DNA of 64,000 nucleotides from Marinobacter sp. DY40_1A1 (GCF_016597815.1 NZ_VCHA01000004.1:372001-436000), one strand, 5' to 3'; counted from the stretch's first letter, positions 1-10,115 are shown. Numbers and translations are program-made. Notes: generated from the sequence alone by a model not told the origin.

Positions 1-311
1 TACTGGCCCATTGGATAGATGCCAGCACCCGCGCCTTGCCACTGCATTGTGAGGCCGGCTTTGCCTGGATTTACAGCTTCTACCAGAGCAAAAAGTTCCT
101 AGGTGATCACGAACGCGCCATCAGCGATGCCCAACAGGCTTACACCACGGCCCTGGAGCGGGACACAGGTTATCTGCGCGGCGCCTTCGAAAGTGCTGAA
201 GCCTTAATAGAAAGCGGCGAATTTGAAGCCTTGTTGCACGCGCTTTATGTGCCTCTTTGGGAAGCCGAACAGGACAAATCCGCTGCCGGTCAGATTGAGG
301 GCAAGCTATGA
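1..311 (+). CDS. recC: RecC C-terminal fragment (exodeoxyribonuclease V subunit gamma)
   Basis: The reading frame is open from the left edge (first full codon at base 3) to a TGA. About 102 residues of the C-terminus are visible; the 5' part lies outside the window. RecC is the scaffold and Chi-recognition subunit of RecBCD, which processes double-strand breaks. The identification rests mainly on position: the stop codon overlaps the recB start in an ATGA arrangement, and recC-recB-recD is a standard order. The visible residues (LAHWIDAST, then GFAWIYSFYQSKK) are consistent with a RecC tail but carry no diagnostic motif. It is truncated by the window, not broken. Confidence 0.8.
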   Translation, partial: LAHWIDASTRALPLHCEAGFAWIYSFYQSKKFLGDHERAISDAQQAYTTALERDTGYLRGAFESAEALIESGEFEALLHALYVPLWEAEQDKSAAGQIEGKL

Positions 312-3300
312 CGGCTATCACCGTGACGAAAAACCCGAACCTTGACCCACTCGCTCTGCCCCTGAACGGCAGCAGCCTGATTGAGGCCAGCGCGGGTACC
401 GGAAAAACCTTCACCATCGCCATTCTGTACGTGCGTTTTGTGCTTGGCCACGGACAACCCGAAGACAGCCCGCTGGCTGCCGGCATGCTGCCGCCCAACC
501 TGCTGGTGGTCACCTTCACCGACGCCGCCACCAAGGAACTGCGTGATCGTATCCGCACCCGACTCACGCAAGCGGCCGAGGTGTTTTCCAGCAACGGGGA
601 AAGCCTCCAACCCACGCCGGAAACCGCACTGATCCATCAGCTCCGGGATGACAGCTACCCAGACCCGGCAACCTGGCCGGACTGCCGCAAAAAACTCCTG
701 CTGGCCGCCGAATGGATGGACGAAGCTGCGGTGTCCACCATTCACGCCTGGTGTAACCGGATGCTGACTGAGCATGCGTTCGACAGTGGCAGCCTGTTCC
801 GCCTTTCTCTGGAAACCGATCAGAGCGAGTTGCTCGATGAAGTCGCACGGGACTACTGGCGAACCTTTATCTACCCGCTGTCGCCGGTACTGATGGACGA
901 AGTGCTGAGCCACTGGAAAACCCCGGACAACCTGCGCGCCTCTGTGCATAACCTGCTTGGCGATGCCGATTCCTTTGAAGTTGCCACCGACGATGTTAAG
1001 CAAGCCATCGAAGCCACTGTGCAAAAGCGCATGGAACTGGCTCAGGCTTTGAAAGAATACCCTTGGGCAGACTGGAAGCCTGAAGTCACCGACATGCTGA
1101 TTGCGCTCAACAAGAGCAAGCGCCTGCACGGTGGCAGCATGAAGCCGATGATTGCCGCTTGGGACAAACTGCTGGATTGGGTCGCTTCCGATGAGCTCTA
1201 CCCGGAGGGTCTGGACAAGACCGGTTTCCAGAACCAGACACCAGACATACTCCCGACAAAACTCAAAGGCGAGGGCGATGTACCCCATCATCCCGCTTTT
1301 GATGCCATTGCAGAGCTGATCGAGTTCAGCCAGAGCCTGCCCAGCGCCGAGGCTGATATTCTTCGGCACGCCAGCCGCTGGATTGCAGCGCGGCTGGAAT
1401 CGGAAAAACAAAAGCGCTCGGAAATGGGTTTTGATGACCTGCTCACACGGCTGGACGATGCCCTGCATGGCTCCCGTGGCGATCAACTGGCGGCCACCAT
1501 TCGCCGCCAGTTCCCGGTGGCGCTGATCGACGAGTTCCAGGACACAGATCCTGTGCAATACCGCATCTTCAACCGCATTTACCGGGTTGCAGAGAATCAC
1601 CCGGATACCTGCCTGCTGATGATTGGCGATCCGAAGCAGGCCATTTACGGCTTCCGCGGCGCCGACATCTACACCTATCTGGACGCCCGCACCGGTGCCC
1701 GAGACCGCACCTGGACGCTGGGCCGCAACTTCCGTTCGTCCAAGCCCATGGTGAAAGCGGTCAACCGGGTGTTTGAACATGGCGACCTCAACAGCCCGGA
1801 AGGTGCCTTCCTCTTCGGCAAAGGCGATACCTCACCCCTGCCATTTCAGGGGGTAGACGCCAACGGCACCAAGCGCCTGTGGTCGGTGAATGGCGAGGTA
1901 CAGCCCAGCCTCACCCTGTGGTCACTGGAAAGCGATCAGGTAGACAAAAATGGCAATCGTAAAGGTCTCGCGAAAGGCGCCACCACAACGGATATGGCCG
2001 AAACCTGCGCCAGCGAAATCGCCCGACTGCTGACACTTGGCCAACAAGGGCTGGCAGGATTTGCTCTGGAAGAGAACAAAGGCGACCTGGAGCCGGTTGA
2101 ACCCAAAGACATAGCCATTCTGGTGAATAACCGCAACGAAGCCGCTGCTGTGCGAGATGCGCTGGGCCAAAGGCGCATTAAAAGTGTGTACCTGTCTGAC
2201 CGGGATTCGGTGCTTACCTCGCAAGAGGCAAAAGAAGTGCTGTGCTGGCTCAAAGCTTTTGCCGAGCCGCGGCAACTGGCCTACGCCCGCGCGGCGCTGG
2301 CCACGCCCACGCTCGGCTTACCCTGGCGCTATCTCGACCAACTGTTGACCGACGAGATGGCGCTGGAGCGGGAGATTGATCGCTTTATGGGCTATCAGAG
2401 GCAATGGCAAAGCCAGGGTGTACTGCCCATGCTGCGCAGCTTCCTGATGGACTTTGATGTACCCGGCCGTCTGCTACAGCGCCCGGAAGGCGAACGCCGT
2501 CTCACCGACATTCTGCACATTGCCGAACTCTTGCAACAAGACAGCCTGCAACTGGATGGCGAACACGCCCTGGTACACCACTACACCCAGATTCTGCGGG
2601 CGGCAGACGAAGAAGACGAACACCGCACCCTGCGCCTCGAAAGCGATGCCGGCCTGGTGAAGGTGATTACCGTGCACAAATCCAAAGGTCTGGAATACCC
2701 CTTGGTGTTCCTGCCCTTTGGCACAGCCTTCCGCGCTCAAAGTGAAAGACAATCCTTTGTTCGTTATCACGATGACAACGCAAAGCTGATCACTGTGTTC
2801 GACCCCACACCGGAAGACGTTGCCCGAGCAGATCAGGAGCGGTTGGGCGAGGATATCCGCAAACTCTACGTGGCCCTTACTCGCGCCCGTTTCGCTACTT
2901 GGGTCGGCGTCGCCGAGATTGATAACTGGCATCTCAGCGGTCTGGGTTATCTGCTGGGTGGAGAGCCTGCTGTGCAACACCCGCTGAGTGACGCGCTGAA
3001 GCATCTGGTTGATGGCCACACAGAGTTATGTACAGAGGCTCTGCCAGAAGCTACCGGGTTACGTTATGCAGAAGAAGCGCCCGCAGCACTCGGGCCAGCG
3101 CTGATCTCAACCCGCGAAGCCCGGGAAGACTGGTGGATTGCCAGCTACTCCTCACTGGAATACACCGGGCTTTCCGGCACAGGTATAGCCTTCGCCGGTG
3201 AGGTAGAAGACGCCGAAACCCAGAACCTGCTGGAAGAGGGCGCCCACAACCCTGAGGATGAGGACGCAAGCATTTCACTCAGCCACAGCCTGCACAGCTT

Positions 3301-4039
3301 CCCGAAAGGCGCAGGCCCCGGAACCTTTCTGCACGATCTACTGGAGTGGTGCGTACAACAGGGCCTGCAACACATTGTGGATAACCCCGAACACTTGCGT
3401 GAGCAGCTCACCCGCCGTTGCAGCACGCGAGGCTGGACTGATTGGGTAGATACGCTTGAACACTGGATACTTGCGCTCATTCGCCAGCCACTGCTGTTGA
3501 ACCGCAGCGGTGGTGAAAGCGTCAGTCTGGCGAGCCTGGGCACCCTGCGCCCGGAACTGGAGTTCTGGTTTGAGAGCCGTAACGTAAGCACCCGGGCCAT
3601 GGACAAACTGGTGACCCAACACACCCTCAACGGCGCGGACCGACCGCGAGTGGACGACGGGCGCTTCAACGGCATGTTGAAAGGCTTTATTGATCTGGTG
3701 TTTGAACACAACGGGCAATATTACGTGCTGGACTACAAATCCAACTATCTTGGCGATAACGACAGCGCCTACACAGATCAGGCCATGGGCGAGGCGATTC
3801 TGGATAAGCGCTACGACCTGCAATACATCCTTTATCTGCTGGCCTTGCACCGCTTGCTGAAAGCCCGCCTGCCGGATTATGACTACGACCAGCACATAGG
3901 CGGTGCGGTGTATCTGTTTTTGCGCGGCGTGAATGCGCCGGGGGCAGGGGCGTTTACCGACAAACCACCCAGAGAGTTGATTGAACAACTGGATGCCATG
4001 TTCGACGGCAAGGCAGTCCCCGGGGAGGTGGCGGCATGA
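308..4039 (+). CDS. recB: RecB, exodeoxyribonuclease V subunit beta (helicase-nuclease)
   Basis: This is a 1243-residue UvrD/SF1A helicase fused to a C-terminal nuclease, the motor and nuclease of RecBCD. Visible motifs in order: Walker A SAGTGKTFT near residues 28-36, Walker B IDEFQDTD near 405, GDPKQAIYGFRGAD near 445, TVHKSKGLEYP near 786 and LYVALTRAR near 855. The RecB nuclease signature is DLVFEHN...VLDYKSN near 1127-1145, with the catalytic Asp and Lys present. The length is slightly above the E. coli protein (about 1180). The start ATG overlaps the recC stop by four bases, and the recB stop overlaps the recD start the same way, indicating translational coupling. Nothing looks damaged. 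Confidence 0.97.
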   Translation: MTAITVTKNPNLDPLALPLNGSSLIEASAGTGKTFTIAILYVRFVLGHGQPEDSPLAAGMLPPNLLVVTFTDAATKELRDRIRTRLTQAAEVFSSNGESLQPTPETALIHQLRDDSYPDPATWPDCRKKLLLAAEWMDEAAVSTIHAWCNRMLTEHAFDSGSLFRLSLETDQSELLDEVARDYWRTFIYPLSPVLMDEVLSHWKTPDNLRASVHNLLGDADSFEVATDDVKQAIEATVQKRMELAQALKEYPWADWKPEVTDMLIALNKSKRLHGGSMKPMIAAWDKLLDWVASDELYPEGLDKTGFQNQTPDILPTKLKGEGDVPHHPAFDAIAELIEFSQSLPSAEADILRHASRWIAARLESEKQKRSEMGFDDLLTRLDDALHGSRGDQLAATIRRQFPVALIDEFQDTDPVQYRIFNRIYRVAENHPDTCLLMIGDPKQAIYGFRGADIYTYLDARTGARDRTWTLGRNFRSSKPMVKAVNRVFEHGDLNSPEGAFLFGKGDTSPLPFQGVDANGTKRLWSVNGEVQPSLTLWSLESDQVDKNGNRKGLAKGATTTDMAETCASEIARLLTLGQQGLAGFALEENKGDLEPVEPKDIAILVNNRNEAAAVRDALGQRRIKSVYLSDRDSVLTSQEAKEVLCWLKAFAEPRQLAYARAALATPTLGLPWRYLDQLLTDEMALEREIDRFMGYQRQWQSQGVLPMLRSFLMDFDVPGRLLQRPEGERRLTDILHIAELLQQDSLQLDGEHALVHHYTQILRAADEEDEHRTLRLESDAGLVKVITVHKSKGLEYPLVFLPFGTAFRAQSERQSFVRYHDDNAKLITVFDPTPEDVARADQERLGEDIRKLYVALTRARFATWVGVAEIDNWHLSGLGYLLGGEPAVQHPLSDALKHLVDGHTELCTEALPEATGLRYAEEAPAALGPALISTREAREDWWIASYSSLEYTGLSGTGIAFAGEVEDAETQNLLEEGAHNPEDEDASISLSHSLHSFPKGAGPGTFLHDLLEWCVQQGLQHIVDNPEHLREQLTRRCSTRGWTDWVDTLEHWILALIRQPLLLNRSGGESVSLASLGTLRPELEFWFESRNVSTRAMDKLVTQHTLNGADRPRVDDGRFNGMLKGFIDLVFEHNGQYYVLDYKSNYLGDNDSAYTDQAMGEAILDKRYDLQYILYLLALHRLLKARLPDYDYDQHIGGAVYLFLRGVNAPGAGAFTDKPPRELIEQLDAMFDGKAVPGEVAA

Positions 4040-6282
4040 GCAAAACTCGGAATACCGATAATCAATTTGCCTTTGATCTGGATGGAGCCATTGATGCGGT
4101 TAAGACACCGCCAACATCTCCCAGCAAGGACACTCGCCTTGCTTTAGACCAAACCGAAAATGTTCTGGAGCTTCTGGATAGCTGGCAGCAAGCTGGCTGG
4201 ATTCGCCCGCTGGACGTGCGCTTTGCCCGAGTGATTCAGGATCTTTCAGAAGAGCAGGGTGAAGCACCGCAACCGCTGGTTTTGCTACTCGCCGCACTGA
4301 CATCCCATCAGGTTGGCCGGGGCCATGTATGTGTGGATCTGGCCGACCTGATAGCTGATGCGAACAGTACTCTCTCCCTCCCAACGGAGGAGCAAGAAAA
4401 CGCGGATAGCAACCTCAATGGCCCCGAAGAAGTACTGGCTCGCGTATCCACGGAACAATGCCTGGACGCTCTGGGTATGGCGCTGGCGGTAAGTGATGGC
4501 TCACACACCACACCCCTTGTATTGAGTGGTACTCGCCTCTACTTGCGCCGATTCTGGCGTTACGAACAGAAAATTGCCGCCGGTATTCTGCAGCGTCTGG
4601 CGCAGCCATCTACCCTGACTGACCCGTCTTCACTGGCTGCAAAAACACTTAGCAATGCCTTGAACGTTCTGTTCAAACCACAGGGTTCTGCGGGCTATTC
4701 GGTTGACTATCAAAAGCTCGCCTGTGCCCTGGCGGCCCGTAATCGGTTTGCTGTTATTACTGGTGGCCCCGGCACCGGAAAAACCACCACAGTAGTAAAT
4801 TTACTGGCCGCCCTGCAGTCCGTCGCAGGTGAATCTGCCGAGCGCGAGGGGCGCAAATACCGTATTCGCCTGGCAGCACCCACAGGCAAAGCCGCGGCCC
4901 GGCTCAACGAATCCATCGGCGGTGCCGTCAGCCGTCTGCCCCTGGCGCAGTTACCGGGGCAGGTCTCTCTGGCGGACATTCCCACCAAAGTAACCACGCT
5001 CCATAGACTGTTAGGTAGTCGCCCGGACACCCGCAAATTCCGCCACAACCGCGACAACCCGCTGCTGGTGGACATTCTGGTGATTGATGAAGCCTCCATG
5101 GTGGATCTGGACATGATGGCGTCGGTGTTCGACGCCCTGCCCGCTAACGCCCAACTCATTCTGCTGGGCGATAAAGACCAACTGGCCTCGGTAGACGCCG
5201 GCGCTGTGTTGGGTGAATTGTGCCAGCGCGCGCCAGACGGACACTATCTGCCAGAAACTGTGCAGTGGCTGAAAGCCATAACCGGCACCGACATCCCGGC
5301 AAGCCTACAAAACTCTGAAGGCCAGCCGCTGGATCAGGCCGTGGCCATGTTGCGCAAGAGTTACCGCTTTGCCGAAGGCAGTGGCATTCGCCAACTGGCC
5401 GAAGCGGTCAACACCAACACCTTGAACGACAGCATGCTTCAGCAGGCCCGCAGCGCCGGTTTTGAGGATGTGGTGTGGCTGAATGGCGGTACCAACAAAC
5501 CCTCTCTGGAAGACGCTCAGGTGCTCATCTGCCGCCATGCGGTCAGTGGTAGCCCAGAAGCTTTCCACAATAACGGGGAAGGGCGAATCGATGGCAACAG
5601 CCAGCCCCTGCCACCACCAGTAGGCTATCGTCACTACTTGTCGCTAATGCAGGATCACTGCCTGGACAGCAACAGCACAACTGCGAAGTGGGATGAACTG
5701 GCAAGATCGGTATTACAGGCCTTCAGCGATTTCCAGGTGCTCTGCGCCCTGCGCCGCGGCCCTTGGGGCGTGGAAGGGCTCAACGAGCTGATCGCCGACC
5801 ACCTGCTCAAACAAAGGCTCATTCCCCGCGCCGAAGGTTGGTACGCCGGGCGTCCGGTGCTGATTACCGGCAACGATTACAACTTGGGCCTGATGAACGG
5901 CGATGTAGGCATTACCTTCAGCCTGCCCTGGGGCACCGACGATCAGAACAATGACGCACAACCTCAGCCAGTATTGCGCGTGGCCTTTCCAAGCAGCGAT
6001 GGCAGCGGCGATATCCGCTGGATATCACCCAGCCGACTGCAGCAACTGGAAACCGTGTACGCCATGACGGTTCACAAATCCCAGGGCTCAGAATTCAATC
6101 ACACCTGCCTGGTGCTTCCCGACCGCCTAAGCCCCGTGCTCACGCGGGAGTTGGTGTATACCGGCATCACCCGTGCAAGAAATTGGTTCAGCCTGATAAC
6201 CGGTGATGCCAGCGTGTTCTCGGAAAGTGTGGAGCAGCGGGTGGTTCGGGCTTCGGGGTTGGCTTCGGTTTTGTCTCGGTGA
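4036..6282 (+). CDS. recD: RecD, exodeoxyribonuclease V subunit alpha (5'-3' helicase)
   Basis: This is a 748-residue SF1B helicase, the fast motor of RecBCD. The Walker A motif GGPGTGKTTT is near residues 242-251, Walker B VIDEASMVDLDMM near 350, GDKDQLASVDAG near 378, and the UvrD-like C-terminal motifs MTVHKSQGSEF and YTGITRAR near 676 and 708. It is longer than E. coli RecD (about 608); the extra length includes an acidic, low-conservation N-terminal stretch and a loop near 520-545. The start overlaps the end of recB (ATGA). It is the last gene of the recCBD operon; downstream is a palindromic repeat that may end transcription, and the next gene is convergent. Confidence 0.96.
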   Translation: MSKTRNTDNQFAFDLDGAIDAVKTPPTSPSKDTRLALDQTENVLELLDSWQQAGWIRPLDVRFARVIQDLSEEQGEAPQPLVLLLAALTSHQVGRGHVCVDLADLIADANSTLSLPTEEQENADSNLNGPEEVLARVSTEQCLDALGMALAVSDGSHTTPLVLSGTRLYLRRFWRYEQKIAAGILQRLAQPSTLTDPSSLAAKTLSNALNVLFKPQGSAGYSVDYQKLACALAARNRFAVITGGPGTGKTTTVVNLLAALQSVAGESAEREGRKYRIRLAAPTGKAAARLNESIGGAVSRLPLAQLPGQVSLADIPTKVTTLHRLLGSRPDTRKFRHNRDNPLLVDILVIDEASMVDLDMMASVFDALPANAQLILLGDKDQLASVDAGAVLGELCQRAPDGHYLPETVQWLKAITGTDIPASLQNSEGQPLDQAVAMLRKSYRFAEGSGIRQLAEAVNTNTLNDSMLQQARSAGFEDVVWLNGGTNKPSLEDAQVLICRHAVSGSPEAFHNNGEGRIDGNSQPLPPPVGYRHYLSLMQDHCLDSNSTTAKWDELARSVLQAFSDFQVLCALRRGPWGVEGLNELIADHLLKQRLIPRAEGWYAGRPVLITGNDYNLGLMNGDVGITFSLPWGTDDQNNDAQPQPVLRVAFPSSDGSGDIRWISPSRLQQLETVYAMTVHKSQGSEFNHTCLVLPDRLSPVLTRELVYTGITRARNWFSLITGDASVFSESVEQRVVRASGLASVLSR

Positions 6283-6327
6283 TTTCCTGTTTCGAAAAAT
6301 CATGATGTAACACATTTGTTCGGGCGA

Positions 6328-6430
6328 GCCTCCGGAAGCGACCTACGAAAACCTGGAGCGCCAGGGATGGCGCGACGGAGCCCTACAGGGACGTATTTAC
6401 GGGCGTTTTTCGTAGGTCGCTTCCAGAGGC
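6328..6430. repeat. Palindromic REP/MITE-like intergenic element with 24-bp terminal inverted repeats
   Basis: Arms at 6328-6351 and 6407-6430 are inverted copies matching at 23 of 24 positions. The 55-bp centre contains its own short palindromes: GCGCCA-GGGA-TGGCGC, and CCCTACAGGG. It lies between the convergent ends of recD and the Atm1-like gene, a common place for REP/BIME or MITE elements, and could act as a bidirectional transcription stop. No target-site duplication is evident. Short ORFs across it look spurious. Whether it is repeated elsewhere in the genome cannot be tested here. Confidence 0.7.
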
Positions 6431-6467
6431 TGGCTTGCACCAAATCTGATCCCAGGGAAAATCAGTC

Positions 6468-8270
6468 TCACGTGGGATTATCATCCTCACTGTGCTGTTG
6501 TTGCAGCCACAATCTGGCGTAGTAGCCATTCTGTGCCAGCAACTCGCTGTGCCCTCCGCTCTCCACAATCTGGCCATGATCCATTACGAGAATGGTATCG
6601 GCATCACGCACTGTGGAAAGGCGGTGGGCGATGACCAGCGTAGTGCGCTGACGGCTGACTTCGTTGAGGGCATCCAGGATTGCCTGTTCGGAGATGGAAT
6701 CCAGTGATGAGGTGGCTTCGTCGAGAATCAGCAACGGTGGGTTTTTCAACAGCACGCGGGCAATGGCAACGCGCTGTTTCTCACCGCCGGAGAGTTTCAG
6801 GCCGCGCTCGCCCACTTTGGTGTCGTATCCTTCTGGCAGGCTGCGGATGAAGTCTTCCAGGCGCGCCTGCTTTGCAGCATGGTGTACCTCCGCTTCGGTA
6901 GCCTCCGGCCTGCCGTATGCGAGGTTACTGTACAGGGTGTCGTTGAACAGAACGGTGTCTTGCGGAACCACTCCGATTGCTGAGCGCAGGCTGTCCTGGC
7001 TAACCTCGCGAATGTCCTGGCCATCAATGGTGATGCTGCCCTTATCCACGTCAAAGAATCGGAACAGCAGGCGGGCGAGGGTGGATTTACCTGCTCCGCT
7101 GGCGCCCACAACTGCCAGTGTGTGTCCGGCTGGTATAGTGAAGTTCACATCCTGCAGAATCTGTCGATCTGAACGGTAGGCAAAATGCACGTGATGAAAG
7201 CCTACCTCGCCTTTATCAACTGTGAGCGCGGGAGCCCCTGGGGCATTTTCAATGGCCGGTGCCTCGCCGAGCAAGCCAAACAGCCGCTCCACATTTACCA
7301 AAGACTGACGAATTTCTCGATAGACAAAACCCAAGGCATTCAGCGGAATAAACAGTTGGAGCAGGTAGGCGTTGATCATGGTGAAATCACCAAGGGTAAT
7401 AACCCCACTGGCCACTTCTCTCACGGCCATCACCATCATGGTTATCATGGCCAAACCAATGATCAGTGCCTGGCCGGAGTTGAGAGCCGCCAGAGACAGG
7501 CGGTTTTTCAGGCGTGCTTTCTCCCAGCCTTCCAGATTCTCGTCGTAAAGCTCGGCTTCGAATTTTTCGTTATTAAAGTATTTAACGGTTTCGTAGTTGA
7601 GCAGGCTGTCGATGGCACGGGAGTTGGACTGATTATCCCGGGCGTTGGCCTCACGAACGAACTTGGTTCGCCACTCCGTGACTCTGATAGAGAAAACCAC
7701 ATACACCACTACTGCGATGAGGATGGCAAACACATAGCTGGCGTTAAACGCCACAAACAAAATGCCCGCCACCATCAGGATTTCCAGCAGGGTGGGCACT
7801 ATATTGAACAGGGTAAAACGTAGCAGGAAGCTGATACCCGTAGTGCCTCGCTCTATGTCCCGGGCCAGCCCTCCGGTTTTGCGATCGAGATGGAACGCCA
7901 GTTCGCGGTCGTGCAGATGGCGGAACACCCGTAGCGATACCCGCCGCATGGCGCGCTCGGCGACCCGCGCAAACACAGCATCCCGCAGCTCACCGAACAG
8001 CGTGCTGCTAAACCTCAAGGTTCCGTAGGCAACCACCAGCACCACGGGAATCCATAGTAACAGCTCAGCCTCGCGGCCCTGGTCCAGATAATCCACAATG
8101 TATTTCAAGGCCACAGGCGTTGCGACCGTCGCCAGTTTTGCCAGTATCAGGAAGGCAACAGACAAGGCTACTCGCCCACGGAATTCGGCAAGATAGGGCC
8201 AGAGCCCGGCGATCACTTTCCAGTCAGGTTTGTGGTTAGCGGGGTAATCACTGTCAGCATAAGCGCGCAA
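6468..8270 (-). CDS. Atm1-like ABC exporter (ABCB7/HMT1 family), half-transporter
   Basis: A 600-residue fused permease-ATPase. The N-terminal 330 residues form a six-helix ABC exporter membrane domain. The NYETVKYFNNE motif near residue 225 is characteristic of the Atm1/ABCB7/HMT1 family, whose members export glutathione-linked metal or sulfur species from the cytoplasm. The nucleotide-binding domain shows Walker A GASGAGKST near 390, signature LSGGEKQR near 492 and Walker B LLILDEATSSLD near 510. The only workable start is TTG, preceded by AAGGAA at proper spacing; no in-frame ATG lies upstream. It is divergent from the next ABC gene. The family call is firm, the exact substrate is not known. 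Confidence 0.9.
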   Translation of the reverse strand: MRAYADSDYPANHKPDWKVIAGLWPYLAEFRGRVALSVAFLILAKLATVATPVALKYIVDYLDQGREAELLLWIPVVLVVAYGTLRFSSTLFGELRDAVFARVAERAMRRVSLRVFRHLHDRELAFHLDRKTGGLARDIERGTTGISFLLRFTLFNIVPTLLEILMVAGILFVAFNASYVFAILIAVVVYVVFSIRVTEWRTKFVREANARDNQSNSRAIDSLLNYETVKYFNNEKFEAELYDENLEGWEKARLKNRLSLAALNSGQALIIGLAMITMMVMAVREVASGVITLGDFTMINAYLLQLFIPLNALGFVYREIRQSLVNVERLFGLLGEAPAIENAPGAPALTVDKGEVGFHHVHFAYRSDRQILQDVNFTIPAGHTLAVVGASGAGKSTLARLLFRFFDVDKGSITIDGQDIREVSQDSLRSAIGVVPQDTVLFNDTLYSNLAYGRPEATEAEVHHAAKQARLEDFIRSLPEGYDTKVGERGLKLSGGEKQRVAIARVLLKNPPLLILDEATSSLDSISEQAILDALNEVSRQRTTLVIAHRLSTVRDADTILVMDHGQIVESGGHSELLAQNGYYARLWLQQQHSEDDNPT

Positions 8271-8354
8271 GGGACTTCCTTCATTTTTACGGAGAGGACA
8301 AGCGTATGATAGGGCTTGTGAATATTACTGCACCTCAACTTCAGGAGTCACATC

Positions 8355-10115
8355 ATTAACACACGTCATCGGCAGGCCCTGAAACTGATAATCGGCTTTA
8401 TTCTTCCCTATCGCAAAGCGGTTGCCGGCGCTTTGGTGGCACTGGTCATTACTGCAGGTATCACGCTCGGTTTGGGGCAGGGCCTCAAGATTCTGGTGGA
8501 TCAAGGCCTGGCTACGGAATCCCCGGCCAACCTTGCCCGCGCCGTTGGGCTGTTCTTTATCTTGGTGTTGGGGCTCGCCTTTGGTTCTTTCGCACGCTTC
8601 TATCTGGTGTCCTGGATTGGCGAGCGCGTGGTGGCCGATATCCGCAAGCAGGTGTTCAATCATCTTATTGATCTGCACCCGGGGTTTTTTGAGCAGAACC
8701 GTGCTCTGGAAATACAGTCACGATTTACCGCCGACACCACAGTGCTGCAATCGGTCATCGGCTCAACCGTCTCCATTGCCCTGCGCAATGCTCTCATGCT
8801 GGTGGGCGGCCTGGTTTTGCTGTTCATCACCAATGCCAAGCTGGCCGGGATTATCCTGCTGGGGTTTCCTCTGATTATCGCGCCTATCCTGTTTTTCGGT
8901 CGACGCGTTCGGCAGTTGTCGCGGCTAAGTCAGGACAGAGTTGCAGATGTGGGCAGCTACGTGGGTGAAAACCTCACGCAGATCAAAACCGTTCAGGCCT
9001 TCAACCACCAACCCCATGACCAACAGTTTTTTTCTGAAGTTTCCGAACGGGCTTTCGACATCGCCCGCGCCCGCATAAAACAGCGTGCCTGGTTAACCAC
9101 CTTGGCCATTTCTCTGGTGATGGGCGCTGTCGGTGTTGTCATCTGGATTGGCGGTCTGGATGTTATCCACGGCCGCATTACCCCGGGAGAGTTGGCCGCA
9201 TTTCTGTTTTACAGTTTGTTGGTGGGCGTAGCGGCAGGCGCAATCAGCGAAGTCATTGGTGAGCTGCAACGGGCTGCTGGCTCCGCTGCACGGTTGTTTG
9301 AACTGCTCCAGACAAAACCGGCATTCATCCGGCCGGCAGAACAAGCAAACGAGTTCCCCGGGGCCATTACCGGCGAAATTTCCATCGAGGGCCTTAATTT
9401 CAGCTACCCCGGCCGGAGCGAACACCCGGCACTGACCGATATCTGTCTGCACGTTCGTGCCGGTGAAACCCTGGCGCTGGTTGGGCCTTCCGGTGCAGGA
9501 AAGTCCACCTTGTTTGATCTGCTGTTGCACTTCTATCAGCCCGACAGCGGTACCATTCACATTGACGGAACAGACAGCGCCACAGTTTCCCTTGAAGCGC
9601 TACGCAGCTGCTTTTCGCTGGTACCCCAGAACCCCGCACTGTTCCATGGCACCGTGGCCGACAACATCCGCTACGCACGCCCGGATGCCAGCCAGGCGGA
9701 CGTTGAAAAGGCTGCACGCATTGCCCACGCCCATGAATTCATCGAGAAGCTGCCTGAAGGCTACAGCACGCAACTGGGCGATGCAGGGCTAGGGCTATCT
9801 GGTGGCCAAAAGCAACGGCTGGCTATTGCCCGTGCGCTGCTTGCTGATGCCCCAATACTGCTGCTTGATGAAGCGACGAGCGCGCTTGATGCTGAGAGCG
9901 AGAGCCTGATTCAGCAAGCCATGCCGGCCCTGACATCCGGAAGAACTACCCTGGTGATTGCCCACAGGCTTGCCACCGTGCGTGATGCTGACCGTATTGC
10001 CGTACTGGAACAGGGGCGCCTTCTAGCCGTCGGCACCCATGATGAGTTGATGCAAGGGAATGAACTTTACCGGCGTCTGGCCGATTTGCAGTTCCGGGAG
10101 CAACCGGTGGATTAA
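8355..10115 (+). CDS. MsbA/ABCB-type ABC exporter, probable ATT start codon
   Basis: A fused membrane-ATPase half transporter of about 586 residues, with Walker A GPSGAGKST near residue 376, signature LSGGQKQRLAIARALL near 480 and Walker B ILLLDEATSALD near 502. The first membrane helix runs through PYRKAVAGALVALVITAGI, so the first ordinary start codons (TTG 8433, GTG 8436) would cut it in half. In-frame coding extends upstream to a stop at 8319, and the only site with a good ribosome-binding site is ATT at 8355, with AGGAG at 8343-8347 seven bases before it. The family includes lipid and multidrug exporters; the substrate is unknown. It is divergently transcribed from the Atm1-like gene. 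Confidence 0.88.
   Translation: MNTRHRQALKLIIGFILPYRKAVAGALVALVITAGITLGLGQGLKILVDQGLATESPANLARAVGLFFILVLGLAFGSFARFYLVSWIGERVVADIRKQVFNHLIDLHPGFFEQNRALEIQSRFTADTTVLQSVIGSTVSIALRNALMLVGGLVLLFITNAKLAGIILLGFPLIIAPILFFGRRVRQLSRLSQDRVADVGSYVGENLTQIKTVQAFNHQPHDQQFFSEVSERAFDIARARIKQRAWLTTLAISLVMGAVGVVIWIGGLDVIHGRITPGELAAFLFYSLLVGVAAGAISEVIGELQRAAGSAARLFELLQTKPAFIRPAEQANEFPGAITGEISIEGLNFSYPGRSEHPALTDICLHVRAGETLALVGPSGAGKSTLFDLLLHFYQPDSGTIHIDGTDSATVSLEALRSCFSLVPQNPALFHGTVADNIRYARPDASQADVEKAARIAHAHEFIEKLPEGYSTQLGDAGLGLSGGQKQRLAIARALLADAPILLLDEATSALDAESESLIQQAMPALTSGRTTLVIAHRLATVRDADRIAVLEQGRLLAVGTHDELMQGNELYRRLADLQFREQPVD

Noticed and set aside
6316-6522. Short plus-strand reading frame across the palindromic element
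   Set aside because: It overlaps the inverted repeats and the end of the Atm1-like gene on the other strand and has no family features.
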